Shown: in pieces, positions 20,634 to 28,754 of the stretch
How positions within the stretch are numbered: the stretch's first letter is position 1
How the letters are laid out: each line of letters opens with the position of its first letter
Source: Albidovulum denitrificans
GTDB lineage: Bacteria; Pseudomonadota; Alphaproteobacteria; Rhodobacterales; Rhodobacteraceae
NCBI RefSeq assembly: GCF_002973535.1
Contig: NZ_PVEP01000002.1
Coordinates: 124,001-188,000 of the forward strand
DNA length: 64,000 nucleotides
Direction: 5' to 3'
Program-made: the position numbers and the translations under genes
Notes under the pieces: model-generated
The model's input: the letters and a program-made list of their open reading frames with translations, nothing else
What the model was told of the DNA's origin: nothing
Databases searched by the model: none

Positions 20634-21242
20634 ATGTTCACCGGCATCGTGACGGATATGGGCGAGGTTCTGGCGGTAGAGCAGCAGGGCGACCTGCGCG
20701 CCCGCATCGCGACATCCTACCCGGTCGACACCATCGACATCGGCGCCTCGATCGCCTGCAACGGGGTCTGCCTGACCGTCATCGCCACCGGCACCACGCC
20801 GCGGGGCTGGTTCGACGTCGATATTTCGGCCGAGACGGTATCGAAGACCAATATCGGCCGGAACGGCTGGGCGCCCGGCAAGCGGATCAATCTGGAACGC
20901 GCGTTGAAGGTGGGTGACGAACTTGGCGGCCACATCGTTTCCGGCCATGTCGATGGCGTGGCGACGATCATCGAGATGCACGATGAAGGCGACAGCACCC
21001 GCTTCACCTTCCGCGCGCCGAAGGAACTGGCCGGGTTCATCGCGCCCAAGGGCTCCGTCGCGCTGAACGGCACCTCGCTGACGGTGAATGAGGTGAACGG
21101 CGCCGATTTTGGCGTCAACATCATCCCGCATACCAAGGAGGTCACCACCTGGGGCGGGGCGGCGGTGGGCGATGCCGTCAATCTTGAGATCGACACGCTG
21201 GCGCGATACGTCGCGCGGCTGCGCGACTGGGCGGCGCAATGA
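20634..21242 (+). CDS. ribE: Riboflavin synthase, alpha chain
   Basis: This 202-residue riboflavin synthase dismutates two 6,7-dimethyl-8-ribityllumazines to riboflavin. It shows the internal repeat of the lumazine-binding fold: MFTGIVTDMGEV with SIACNGVCLTV in the first half, and GHIVSGHVDGVA with SVALNGTSLTVNEV in the second. The ATG follows GGAGG. I looked for an FMN riboswitch in the 137-base leader and did not find its conserved core. It overlaps the next gene by 4 bases (ATGA). Confidence 0.96.
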   Translation: MFTGIVTDMGEVLAVEQQGDLRARIATSYPVDTIDIGASIACNGVCLTVIATGTTPRGWFDVDISAETVSKTNIGRNGWAPGKRINLERALKVGDELGGHIVSGHVDGVATIIEMHDEGDSTRFTFRAPKELAGFIAPKGSVALNGTSLTVNEVNGADFGVNIIPHTKEVTTWGGAAVGDAVNLEIDTLARYVARLRDWAAQ

Positions 21243-21862
21243 CCGCGCCGGGGCCGGGCCACAACGGCGGGCCGGGCCTTGAGGGCGGGCGAAGCTGGCG
21301 CGTGCAATGCTGGCGGGCGGCGCGGGCGGACTTGCTGCCAAAGCTTCCCGTCGAGGTGGTGCGCCTGCGCGTCAAACGCGCGGCAGAGATCGGGCTGGAC
21401 TACCGCACCTATGCCGGGGTTCGCGCGGCGACGGGGCATGACCTGATCGCCTTTCTCTTTTCGAACAACGCCTTGCGGCTTTTGCGCGACAGCGACCGGA
21501 TGCAGGCGGCAGAGGCAGCGAAGCTTGCCGCGCTGACCGGCATCGCCCGCGCCCTTGCGGTTCACCCGCCGCTTGACCCCGCCCGGATGACAGCGGCGTT
21601 GGCGGGGCAGGGCGTCGCGCTTGATGCCGCCGCCCGCGCGCCGGGGCTGACCGATGGCTGGGGCGCGACGCGGGCGCGGCTGCGCGAGATTGCCGTTGCC
21701 CTGAAGGCGCCCACCGACCGCATCCTCGTCATCGGCGACACGATGATTGAGGGCGAATGGCCCGGCATCGCGCGGATGGCGGGCTACCTTCCCGCCGACC
21801 GTTTCTTTGCCGACCGGACGCCGCCTGCGCCCTCTGCGGGCTGGCATATCGGCGGGGCTTAG
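21239..21862 (+). CDS. Conserved protein of unknown function in the riboflavin operon
   Basis: This 207-residue protein begins GPGHNGGPGLEGGRSWRVQCWRAARADLL and has a helical, Ala/Arg-rich middle (VKRAAEIGLDYRTYAGVRAA). Its C-terminal part ends in a short hydrophobic stretch (RILVIGDTMIEGEWPGIARMAGYLP). There is no signal peptide, no cysteine cluster beyond one cysteine, and no domain I recognise. The GLDYRTYAGVRAATGHD and FLFSNNALRLL segments look conserved-like but I cannot name them. The ATG overlaps the ribE stop by 4 bases and ribBA follows after 36 bases, so it is surely co-expressed with riboflavin synthesis. Confidence 0.7.
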   Translation: MTAPGPGHNGGPGLEGGRSWRVQCWRAARADLLPKLPVEVVRLRVKRAAEIGLDYRTYAGVRAATGHDLIAFLFSNNALRLLRDSDRMQAAEAAKLAALTGIARALAVHPPLDPARMTAALAGQGVALDAAARAPGLTDGWGATRARLREIAVALKAPTDRILVIGDTMIEGEWPGIARMAGYLPADRFFADRTPPAPSAGWHIGGA

Positions 21863-21898
21863 GCTATCGCGGCGCAAAGGAACAAAGGACCCTCGCCC

Positions 21899-22993
21899 AT
21901 GACCAGCGAATTCTCCGGCGCCATCGCCTCGGCCGATGAGATCATCGAAGAAGCCCGCCAGGGGCGCATGTTCATCCTTGTGGATGAAGAGGATCGCGAG
22001 AATGAGGGCGACCTCTGCATCCCGGCCGAACATGCGACGGCCGAGGCGGTCAACTTCATGGCGACCTACGGCCGTGGCCTGATCTGCCTGACGCTGACGG
22101 GCGAACGGATCGACGCGCTGGGCCTGCCGATGATGGCGATGACCAATTCCTCGCGCCACGAAACCGCCTTCACCGTCTCCATCGAGGCGCGCGAGGGCGT
22201 GTCGACCGGCATTTCCGCCCAGGACCGCGCGCTGACCGTCGCCGTCGCCATCGACCCGAAAAGCGGGCCGCAGAACATCGCGACGCCCGGCCATATCTTC
22301 CCGCTGCGCGCGCGCGACGGCGGCGTTCTGGTCCGCGCCGGTCATACCGAGGCCGCGACCGATGTCAGCCGCCTTGCGGGCCTGAACCCGGCGGGCGTGA
22401 TCTGCGAGATCATGAATGACGACGGCACCATGGCGCGGCTGCCCGAACTGGTGGAATTCGCCCGCAAGCACGGGCTGAAGATCGGCACCATCTCCGACCT
22501 CATCGCCTATCGCCGCCGCCACGACAATCTCGTCCGCGAAAGCCGCAGCGCAGAGGTCACCTCGGCCTATGGCGGCGCGTGGACCATGCGCGTCTTCACC
22601 GATGTGACCGAAGGGATCGAGCATGTCGTGCTGACCAAGGGTGACGTCACCACGGCCGAGCCGGTTCTGGTGCGCACCCATGCGCTGCATGAGCTTGAGG
22701 ACGTTCTGGGCCTTGGCCCGGCGCCGGTGGGCGAATTGTCCCGCGCGATGGAGATCATCGCCGAGAAGGGCCGGGGGGCGGTCTGCCTCTTCCGCAACCC
22801 GCGCACCAAGCTGATGATGGAGGAAGAGGAAGGCCCGCGCACGGTCAAGAACACCGGCCTTGGTGCGCAGATCCTGTCCTCCATGGGGCTGCGCAAGCTG
22901 ATCCTGCTGACCAACTCGCCCCAGACCCGCTACCTTGGCCTTGACGCCTATGATCTGGAAATCGTCGGCACCCATCCGATCACGAAAGGGTAA
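21899..22993 (+). CDS. ribBA: 3,4-DHBP synthase with degenerate GTP cyclohydrolase II domain
   Basis: This 364-residue protein is a RibBA-type fusion. The N-terminal RibB domain (residues 1-200) is intact: LVDEEDRENEGDLCIPAE with acidic metal ligands, RHETAFTVSIEAREGVSTGIS, and GHTEAATDVSRLAG. It converts ribulose 5-phosphate to the 4-carbon unit of lumazine. The C-terminal RibA-like half keeps the fold (LTKGDVTTAEPVLVRTHA), but where the active enzyme has the cysteine-rich zinc loop this protein reads LHELEDVLGLGP with no cysteine. GTP cyclohydrolase II activity is therefore unlikely. AAAGGA lies 8 bases before the ATG. Confidence 0.93.
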   Translation: MTSEFSGAIASADEIIEEARQGRMFILVDEEDRENEGDLCIPAEHATAEAVNFMATYGRGLICLTLTGERIDALGLPMMAMTNSSRHETAFTVSIEAREGVSTGISAQDRALTVAVAIDPKSGPQNIATPGHIFPLRARDGGVLVRAGHTEAATDVSRLAGLNPAGVICEIMNDDGTMARLPELVEFARKHGLKIGTISDLIAYRRRHDNLVRESRSAEVTSAYGGAWTMRVFTDVTEGIEHVVLTKGDVTTAEPVLVRTHALHELEDVLGLGPAPVGELSRAMEIIAEKGRGAVCLFRNPRTKLMMEEEEGPRTVKNTGLGAQILSSMGLRKLILLTNSPQTRYLGLDAYDLEIVGTHPITKG

Positions 22994-22997
22994 GGCC

Positions 22998-23549
22998 ATG
23001 GCCGGGAACGAAACCCACTATACGCTCGACCTGCCGAAATTCGACCGGGCGGTGCGCCTGCTGATCGTCGTGGCGCCCTATTACAAGGACATCGCCGACG
23101 GGCTGATCGCGGGCGCGAAAGCGACGGCGGAAAAGGCCGGTGCCACGGTCGAGGTGATCGAGGTCCCCGGCGCGCTTGAGGTTCCCAGCGCCATCGGCAT
23201 GGCCGCGCGGATGGCGGATTATGACGGTTTCGTCGCGCTGGGCTGCGTGATCCGCGGCGAGACGACGCATTACGACACGGTCTGCAATGACAGCTCGCGC
23301 GGGCTGACGCTTTTGGGCCTTCAGGGGGTCTGCATCGGCAACGGCATCCTGACGGTCGAAAACCGTGATCAGGCCGTCGTGCGCGCCGATCCCGAAGGTC
23401 AGGACAAGGGCGGCGGCGCGGCGGCTGCGGCCTTGCATCTGGTCGCGCTTTCCCGCAAATGGGCGCGCCAGACCAAGGGGATCGGGTTCAAGCCGCAGGG
23501 CGAGGAATTCCGCATCGCCGGGGAAACCGAAGGACCCACCCGCGCATGA
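22998..23549 (+). CDS. ribH: 6,7-dimethyl-8-ribityllumazine synthase
   Basis: This 183-residue lumazine synthase condenses the RibB and RibD products. Key segments are VIEVPGALEVPSAI (phosphate and substrate binding), ALGCVIRGETTHYDTVCND and NGILTVENRDQA. The start at 22998 lies 4 bases after the ribBA stop. The C-terminal tail of about 25 residues is slightly longer than usual. It overlaps nusB by 4 bases (ATGA), the classical ribH-nusB coupling. Confidence 0.96.
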   Translation: MAGNETHYTLDLPKFDRAVRLLIVVAPYYKDIADGLIAGAKATAEKAGATVEVIEVPGALEVPSAIGMAARMADYDGFVALGCVIRGETTHYDTVCNDSSRGLTLLGLQGVCIGNGILTVENRDQAVVRADPEGQDKGGGAAAAALHLVALSRKWARQTKGIGFKPQGEEFRIAGETEGPTRA

Positions 23550-24028
23550 GCGACGCCAAGCCGAAACCCACCGCCGCCGACAAACGCCAGAAGAAGGCGG
23601 CGGCCCGTCTTTACGCGGTGCAGGCGCTTTTTCAGATGGAGGCCTCGGGCCAGCCCGCCGACCGCGTCGCGCGGGAGTTCGAGACCTATCGCTTCGGCGC
23701 GGTCTATGATGAGGACGAGATGGCCGAGGGCGACCTCGACCTGTTCCGGCAGATCGTGGATGAGGCGGTGAACTGGCAGGCGAAGGTGGACCAGATGACC
23801 GACCGGGCGCTGGTCGCGAAATGGCCCATCGCCCGCATCGACCCGGTTTTGCGCGCGCTCTTCCGCGCCGCGGGGGCGGAACTTGTCGCCACGACCACGC
23901 CGCCCAAGGTCGTCATCACCGAATTCGTCGACATCGCGCGGGCCTTCTTCCCCGACGGGAAGGAGCCGAAATTCGTGAACGCGGTCCTTGACCACATGGC
24001 GCGCGAGGCCCGGCCCGAGGCGTTCTGA
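23546..24028 (+). CDS. nusB: Transcription antitermination factor NusB
   Basis: This 160-residue all-helical protein with NusE/S10 binds boxA RNA and promotes rRNA antitermination. Recognisable segments are KAAARLYAVQALFQMEASG near the start, VAKWPIARIDPVLRALFRAAGAEL in the middle and PPKVVITEFVDIARAFF with KFVNAVLDHMAREARP at the end. The ATG overlaps the ribH stop (ATGA). Confidence 0.95.
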   Translation: MSDAKPKPTAADKRQKKAAARLYAVQALFQMEASGQPADRVAREFETYRFGAVYDEDEMAEGDLDLFRQIVDEAVNWQAKVDQMTDRALVAKWPIARIDPVLRALFRAAGAELVATTTPPKVVITEFVDIARAFFPDGKEPKFVNAVLDHMAREARPEAF

Positions 24029-24106
24029 CGCGCCTTATCGTGATCGCGGACCTATAGGCAGACGGCCCGCGCCGCGCTAGACTGGCCGGATAAGGGAGAT
24101 ATGCCA

Positions 24107-24430
24107 ATGCCCGCGCTGGTCCGCCTCTATATCAAGAACGTCATCATCGGCTTTGCCCTGTCGGCGGCCTTTGTCGCGACGCTTCTGGTGCTGAATGTCG
24201 GCAATCTCTGGCACCTCGTCTCTGCCACGCAGGGCGGCTGGATCGCCGTCGTGATGCTCTTCGTCTTCAACGGCATCGTCTTTGCGGGCGTGCAATTCGC
24301 CATTGTCATCATGCGGATGGCCGACAAGGGCGGTCAGGGCGGCACCCGCCGTCCCGTGGGGCGCGTGGGCGCGCTGGCCCCGGTTCCGGCCAAGGCCAAG
24401 GTGCGGGCGCAGGACATGGAACACCGCTAG
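24107..24430 (+). CDS. Small membrane protein of unknown function
   Basis: This 107-residue protein has two hydrophobic helices (about residues 10-32 and 42-68) and a basic, Ala/Pro-rich cytoplasmic tail (RRPVGRVGALAPVPAKAK). I know no function. The second ATG, at 24107, is preferred because AGGGAG lies 8 bases before it and only 2 bases before the first ATG at 24101. It lies 78 bases after nusB and may be read from the same transcript. Confidence 0.6.
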   Translation: MPALVRLYIKNVIIGFALSAAFVATLLVLNVGNLWHLVSATQGGWIAVVMLFVFNGIVFAGVQFAIVIMRMADKGGQGGTRRPVGRVGALAPVPAKAKVRAQDMEHR

Positions 24431-24478
24431 ACCCACCCGGCGCGTGAACGGTGTTGTGTTAACTATGGCCGGACGTCA

Positions 24479-25360
24479 ATGGACCTCGCCCTTCTGAAAA
24501 CCTTCCTGTCTGTGGCTGAATCCGGCTCTTTCGCGGCGGCGTCAGAGCGGCTTTTCGTGACCCAGTCGGCGGTCAGCCTGCGCATCCAGCGCCTTGAAGA
24601 TCAGCTTGGTAAACCGCTGTTCCTGAGGTCGAAGGCGGGGGCGGAACTGACGCCCTCGGGCCGCGAATTCGAAGGTTTCGCGCTGTCGCTGGTGCGCAAC
24701 TGGGAAAAGGCCCGCCAGCAGGTCGCCGTGCCGGAGGGGTTCAAACGCTCGCTGACCATCGGGGCGCAAATCTCCCTCTGGCCCCGGCTTGGCTTTCGCT
24801 GGGTCGATGCGCTGCGGGCGGCGGAACCGCTTCTGGGCCTGCGCTGTGAGGTGGGCATGCCCGATCAGCTGACCCGCGCCATGTCCGAAGGCGTGATGCA
24901 GATCGCGCTGACCTATACGCCCACGCTGCGCCCCGGCACCGTCGTGGACAAGGTGCTTGAGGAAGAGATCGTGCTGGCGGCAAGCTGGGCGGACCCCAGG
25001 CTTGACGATCTGGCCGGGCGCTATGTCTATGTCGACTGGGGGCCGGATTTCTTCCAGTTCCACAACCAGACCCTGCCGGGCCTGTCCAATCCCGGCCTGA
25101 CCCTGTCGATGGGGGCGCTGGCGGCGCGGTATCTGGTGGATCGGGAGTTCGCGGCCTTCCTTCCGGCGCGACTCGTGAAACGGTATATGGAGCGTGGAAC
25201 GCTCTGGGTGGTGCCGGGCGCGCCGGTCTATACCCAGACCGTGTGGTCGGTCTGGCGCGACGACCTTGACGATGACCTCGCCGATGTTGCGCATGCGACA
25301 CTGGCCAAGGTGGTGGACGGCGCCGAAACCGACATCGAAGAGATCCGCGACCTTATCTGA
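24479..25360 (+). CDS. LysR-family transcriptional regulator
   Basis: This 293-residue regulator has the N-terminal winged helix-turn-helix of LysR proteins (LLKTFLSVAESGSFAAASER...VTQSAVSLRIQRLE, residues 5-42) and a periplasmic-binding-like effector domain from about residue 90. The effector is not predictable. It stands alone between a small membrane protein and a good terminator at 25435, so the target is not obvious; the downstream DUF481 gene has its own leader. No strong ribosome-binding site precedes the ATG. Confidence 0.88.
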   Translation: MDLALLKTFLSVAESGSFAAASERLFVTQSAVSLRIQRLEDQLGKPLFLRSKAGAELTPSGREFEGFALSLVRNWEKARQQVAVPEGFKRSLTIGAQISLWPRLGFRWVDALRAAEPLLGLRCEVGMPDQLTRAMSEGVMQIALTYTPTLRPGTVVDKVLEEEIVLAASWADPRLDDLAGRYVYVDWGPDFFQFHNQTLPGLSNPGLTLSMGALAARYLVDREFAAFLPARLVKRYMERGTLWVVPGAPVYTQTVWSVWRDDLDDDLADVAHATLAKVVDGAETDIEEIRDLI

Positions 25361-25434
25361 GCGGCCTTCACCCCCCGCTGGACCGCCCGCCACACCCCCG
25401 CGTGTATCCGCGCAAGAGGCTGATTCAACACATA

Positions 25435-25479
25435 AAACCGCCCGCCCGGCCCGCCGCCGCGCGGGCGGTTTCCGTTTTC
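25435..25479 (+). terminator. Rho-independent terminator after the LysR gene
   Basis: Inverted repeat AAACCGCCCGC (25435-25445) and GCGGGCGGTTT (25461-25471), followed by TCCGTTTT. The 11-base stem is perfect. A run TTTT on the opposite strand could make it bidirectional. Confidence 0.8.
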
Positions 25480-25645
25480 GGCCCCCTCCGCCCGAGTTCA
25501 AGGGGTTCAAGCCCGAGTAATACTTGTCTCAACCCCGATTATTCTAAATTTCAGTTGTGGAAGGCGGTTCCTTACATCGGCGTCAAGGCAGACGACTGCC
25601 TGCTGACGGCTCCCTCATGGGGCCTTTCCGATGAAAGGAAGAAAC

Positions 25646-26482
25646 ATGAAAACCATATTCAGACCCGCCGCCTCGGTCCTCGTGCTGTCGCTTGGCGTTG
25701 GTGCGGCACCCGCCTTCGCGCAGACGACCCTGACCGGGATGCGCGCGATCAACGATCAGGTCCGCGACATCGAGCGTGACGTGCAGGACGATTTCGCCCG
25801 CTCCGACGATGACGCCCGTTTCGGCAATCCCGACACCAAGCTTGGCCTTTCGGGCAGCGTCGCGCTGACCTATTCGGGCATCACCGGCAACCAGGACACG
25901 CAGGACCTGAGCATCGGCGCCCGCGTGCGCCACAGCAACGGCACTTTCGTGCAGACCGTCGGCCTGGCCATTGAATTCTCCGAGGCCGCGGGAACCACGA
26001 CCGAGAAAAGCGCCTTTGGCGTCTATGACGCGAACTACTACTTCAACGACAAGTTCTATGGCTTCGTTCTGGGGCGCCTGAACACCGATGGCCTTGCCGT
26101 CACCGCGACGGAATACAAGAACGACGGCTTCCTCGGCGTCGGTCCGGGTGTGCGGATCGTGAATACGCCGGACACGACCTGGCGCCTTCAGGCCGGTGTC
26201 GGCGCGAGCTATCTTGAGGATGGCCTTGGCGCGGAGACGACCGAGGTCGGCTATATCGCCTCCTCGCGTTTCTACCACCGCTTCACCGACACGATGTTCG
26301 CGACCATGGACACCGACGTCCTGACCTCGGACACCGCGACGCGGGTCAACAATGAGCTGGGGATGAACTTCAAGATGACCGACGCACTTTCGACGCGGGT
26401 CAGCTACATCACCGACTATAACGATGCCCGCGCGATCAAGACCGACAACAAGCTGGGCGTGTCTCTGGTGATCGGGTTCTAA
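25646..26482 (+). CDS. DUF481 outer-membrane beta-barrel protein
   Basis: This 278-residue protein has a signal peptide (cleavage after AFA, residue 25) and alternating beta-strand sequence typical of DUF481/YdiY-like barrels: LGLSGSVALTYSGITGNQDTQDL, FGVYDANYYFNDKFYGFVLGR, and the C-terminal strand LGVSLVIGF ending in phenylalanine, as needed by the BAM machinery. It is therefore probably an outer-membrane protein; its function is unknown. Start at 25646 follows AAGGAAG. It is flanked by terminators at 25435 and 26512, so it is a single-gene unit. Confidence 0.85.
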   Translation: MKTIFRPAASVLVLSLGVGAAPAFAQTTLTGMRAINDQVRDIERDVQDDFARSDDDARFGNPDTKLGLSGSVALTYSGITGNQDTQDLSIGARVRHSNGTFVQTVGLAIEFSEAAGTTTEKSAFGVYDANYYFNDKFYGFVLGRLNTDGLAVTATEYKNDGFLGVGPGVRIVNTPDTTWRLQAGVGASYLEDGLGAETTEVGYIASSRFYHRFTDTMFATMDTDVLTSDTATRVNNELGMNFKMTDALSTRVSYITDYNDARAIKTDNKLGVSLVIGF

Positions 26483-26511
26483 GCCTGCCCGCGTTTGAAG
26501 GAGCTTGACCT

Positions 26512-26538
26512 GGGGGCGGATCATCCGCCCCCCTTTTT
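26512..26538 (+). terminator. Rho-independent terminator after the DUF481 gene
   Basis: A 9-base perfect stem GGGGGCGGA (26512-26520) with TCCGCCCCC (26524-26532), a 3-base loop, then C and TTTTT at 26534-26538. It lies 30 bases after the stop codon. Confidence 0.9.
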
Positions 26539-26582
26539 CATGGGCCGCGGGAAAGTGGCGGGAACCGCGGCAACCGTAGAGG

Positions 26583-26745
26583 CGTGTATTTCCCGAGAGC
26601 CTGGCTTAACCAGGTGGGCGCCAGATACCGGGACCACGGTCCCGGCAGAGCCAGCTCCCTCGGAAGAGATTATCGGCCACTGGAAAAGGGCCTGCTACGA
26701 GAGGGGCAGAACCCGCCAGCGGTTAATCTAGGCGCACGCTGTCCG
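26583..26745 (+). other. Candidate structured RNA of unknown class
   Basis: In the 406-base gap between the DUF481 gene and mmcB lies a stretch with nested pairing rather than a gene. CCGAG (26593-26597) pairs with CTCGG (26659-26663) and encloses two hairpins: CCTGG-N5-CCAGG (26600-26614) and CCGGGACC-N2-GGTCCCGG (26628-26645). That is a three-way junction. Further short stems follow (CTGC/GCAG, AACC/GGTT), and GCGTG near 26583 can pair with CACGC near 26733. I compared it by eye with cobalamin, SRP, RNase P and tmRNA cores and found no match. Open frames across it lack ribosome-binding sites. Confidence 0.35.
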
Positions 26746-26862
26746 CCCCGCAAGGGGGATGCGCGGATGTGCCGGGTTGCGGGCACCAGGCCGATTGTCT
26801 GCGTATGGGCGATGCCAGTTCGCGCGCCGACGGGACGCGCCGCATGCATGGGCTGGACATGT

Positions 26863-26877
26863 GTTCACTTTATGTTC
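26863..26877 (+). promoter_or_regulatory. LexA (SOS) box upstream of mmcB
   Basis: Exact match to the alphaproteobacterial LexA operator GTTC-N7-GTTC: GTTC at 26863-26866 and at 26874-26877, 11 bases before the mmcB ATG. The spacing places it within the promoter, consistent with repression until DNA damage. Confidence 0.85.
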
Positions 26878-26888
26878 ATAGTCCGCCC

Positions 26889-27332
26889 ATGCTTCCCGAC
26901 CTCATGCCCGGCCAGCTTCTTGCACGCGGCGTCTGCCGCCACCTTCTTGACCATGGCTTCGCCACGGTCGAGGAACTGGTCCCCTGCGCGGGCCTGCGCG
27001 TCGATGTCATGGCGCTGGGGCCGAAGGGCGAAATCTGGATCGTGGAATGCAAGTCGAGCCGGACCGACTATATCTCGGACCGCAAGTGGCAGGGCTATCT
27101 GGAATGGGCGGACCGCTTCTTCTGGGCGGTCGATACCGAATTCCCGATCCATCTGCTGCCACCGGAGACGGGGCTGATCATGGCCGACGGGTACGGCGCG
27201 GAGATCCTTCGGATGGGGCCTGCGACCCCGCTGGCAGGCGCCCGGCGCAAGGTCATCACGCAGAAATTCGCCCGCCATGCCGCGCTGCGCCTTCAGGGCT
27301 TGCGCGATCCCGGCGTCACTTCCGTTGCCTAG
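26889..27332 (+). CDS. mmcB: MmcB-family DNA repair protein
   Basis: This 147-residue protein belongs to the MmcB family, a small nuclease-like fold first linked to mitomycin C resistance in Caulobacter. Visible features are AGLRVDVMALGPKGEIWIVECKSSRTDYISD (an Asp...Glu-X-Lys pattern like PD-(D/E)XK nucleases, around residues 35-66) and WADRFFWAVDTEFP. The ATG at 26889 has no clear Shine-Dalgarno and may be leaderless. It is preceded by an exact SOS box. The last 17 bases overlap the convergent DUF6324 gene. Confidence 0.88.
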   Translation: MLPDLMPGQLLARGVCRHLLDHGFATVEELVPCAGLRVDVMALGPKGEIWIVECKSSRTDYISDRKWQGYLEWADRFFWAVDTEFPIHLLPPETGLIMADGYGAEILRMGPATPLAGARRKVITQKFARHAALRLQGLRDPGVTSVA

Positions 27333-27528
27333 GCCCCTTGGCACCGCCCATGTTGCGGGCAGCATCGGCGGCGGCGCGCAGTTCTTCGGCGATCTCCTCG
27401 GCCTCCTCGGGGTCGAAATCGAGCGGCAGTTCAAACCCCTCGGCCTCGACATAGATCCGCACCATGCCAAGCGAGGTGGGGCCGATCTGGAGATTGGCCG
27501 CGATGTCGCTTTCCTTGTCGATGCTCAT
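27316..27528 (-). CDS. DUF6324-like small protein
   Basis: This 70-residue acidic protein (MSIDKESDIAANLQIGPTS..., EELRAAADAARNMGGAKG) resembles the DUF6324 family restricted to Rhodobacterales. It has no signal peptide or membrane helix. It may be a small beta-plus-helix protein, function unknown. The ATG at 27528 is favoured over 27564 because AAGGGG lies about 10 bases before it and the conserved part begins there. Its 3' end overlaps the convergent mmcB by 17 bases. Confidence 0.7.
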   Translation of the reverse strand: MSIDKESDIAANLQIGPTSLGMVRIYVEAEGFELPLDFDPEEAEEIAEELRAAADAARNMGGAKGPRQRK

Positions 27529-27597
27529 CCTTCGGACCCCTTCGAAATCCCGATCCCCGTCCAATAGGACGCGCCGGGGAGAAGCGCAACGCCTTGC

Positions 27598-27906
27598 TCA
27601 GCGTGCCGCCTTTTCCGCGATGCCCGAGGTGCCTTCGCGCCGCGCCAGCTCCGCCTCCACGTCCGCCAGCGTCACGTCGCGGGCGGCGAGCATGACGAGC
27701 AGGTGGTAAAGCACGTCCGCCGCCTCGGCCGTCAGCCGCGCCCGGTCGCCCTTCACCGCCTCGATGATCGCCTCGACCGCCTCTTCCCCGAACTTCTCGG
27801 CGCATTTCTCCGGGCCCTTGGAGAGGAGCTTCGCGGTCCAGGAGGTCTCCGGGTCGGCCCCCTTGCGGGCGGCGATGGTGGCGGCGAGGGTGTGGAGGGT
27901 GGTCAT
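27598..27906 (-). CDS. hisE: Phosphoribosyl-ATP pyrophosphatase
   Basis: This 102-residue enzyme carries out the second step of histidine synthesis, splitting pyrophosphate from phosphoribosyl-ATP. The MazG-like helical core is clear: [33 protein letters not shown], with the metal-binding EExxE pattern, and [14 protein letters not shown]. It is the last gene of the minus-strand hisAFE run; its ATG overlaps the hisF stop by 4 bases. Confidence 0.95.
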   Translation of the reverse strand: MTTLHTLAATIAARKGADPETSWTAKLLSKGPEKCAEKFGEEAVEAIIEAVKGDRARLTAEAADVLYHLLVMLAARDVTLADVEAELARREGTSGIAEKAAR

Positions 27907-28664
27907 GTCAACCTCATCGGAATGCCCGCGCGGGCCATATGTTCCTTGGCCTCGCGGATCGTGAAATCGCCAAAATGAAAGATCGAGGCGGCGAGGACGG
28001 CAGAGGCGTGGCCCATTGTGATCCCCTCGACGAGGTGGTCGAGCGTGCCGACGCCACCCGACGCGATGACGGGAATGTCGACCGCATCGGCGATGGCGCG
28101 GGTCAGGGGCAGGTTGAACCCCGCCCGCGTCCCGTCGCGGTCCATCGAGGTCAGAAGGATCTCTCCCGCGCCCTTGGCGGCGACGGTGCGGGCGAACTCC
28201 ACCGCGTCGATGCCGGCGGATTTGCGCCCGCCATGGGTGAAGATCTCCCACCGGCCCGGTTCCACGGTCTTGGCGTCGATGGCCACCACGATGCACTGGC
28301 TGCCGAAACGGTCGGCGGCCCCGGCCACGACATCCGGGTCGGCGACGGCGGCGGAGTTGAAGCTGACCTTGTCGGCACCCGCAAGGAGAAGGGCGCGCAC
28401 ATCCTCATGGCTGCGCACCCCGCCGCCGACGGTGAGCGGGATGTAGCACTGTTCGGCGGTGCGGGTAACGAGATCATACATCGTGCTGCGGTTCTCATGC
28501 GTCGCGTGGATGTCGAGAAAGCAAAGCTCATCCGCGCCCGCCGCGTCATAGGCCTTGGCGGCCTCCACCGGGTCGCCCGCGTCGATCAGGTTGACGAAGT
28601 TCACGCCCTTGACCACGCGCCCGTCGGCGACGTCGAGGCAGGGGATGATGCGGGTTTTCAGCAT
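27903..28664 (-). CDS. hisF: Imidazole glycerol phosphate synthase, cyclase subunit
   Basis: This 253-residue TIM barrel closes the imidazole ring with ammonia supplied by HisH. It starts [23 protein letters not shown], with the catalytic Asp in CLDV and a second in TSMDRDGT near residue 178; the phosphate-binding VGGGVRS and ASGGVG loops are intact. The start at 28664 is fixed by the conserved N-terminus. A dispersed repeat (28755-28807) separates it from hisA upstream. Confidence 0.96.
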   Translation of the reverse strand: MLKTRIIPCLDVADGRVVKGVNFVNLIDAGDPVEAAKAYDAAGADELCFLDIHATHENRSTMYDLVTRTAEQCYIPLTVGGGVRSHEDVRALLLAGADKVSFNSAAVADPDVVAGAADRFGSQCIVVAIDAKTVEPGRWEIFTHGGRKSAGIDAVEFARTVAAKGAGEILLTSMDRDGTRAGFNLPLTRAIADAVDIPVIASGGVGTLDHLVEGITMGHASAVLAASIFHFGDFTIREAKEHMARAGIPMRLT

Positions 28665-28754
28665 GGGCGGCACCTTTCCTTGCGCGTTCCTAGCGCGGGA
28701 CGTGCGGGCGGGGAAGGGGTTTCGGCCTCGGGCTTTGCCTCGGCCGACGCGCCA

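Noticed and set aside
26583..26745. Cobalamin riboswitch or other known RNA before mmcB
   Set aside because: The B12 box and other class-defining cores could not be found, so it is kept only as an unclassified structured region.
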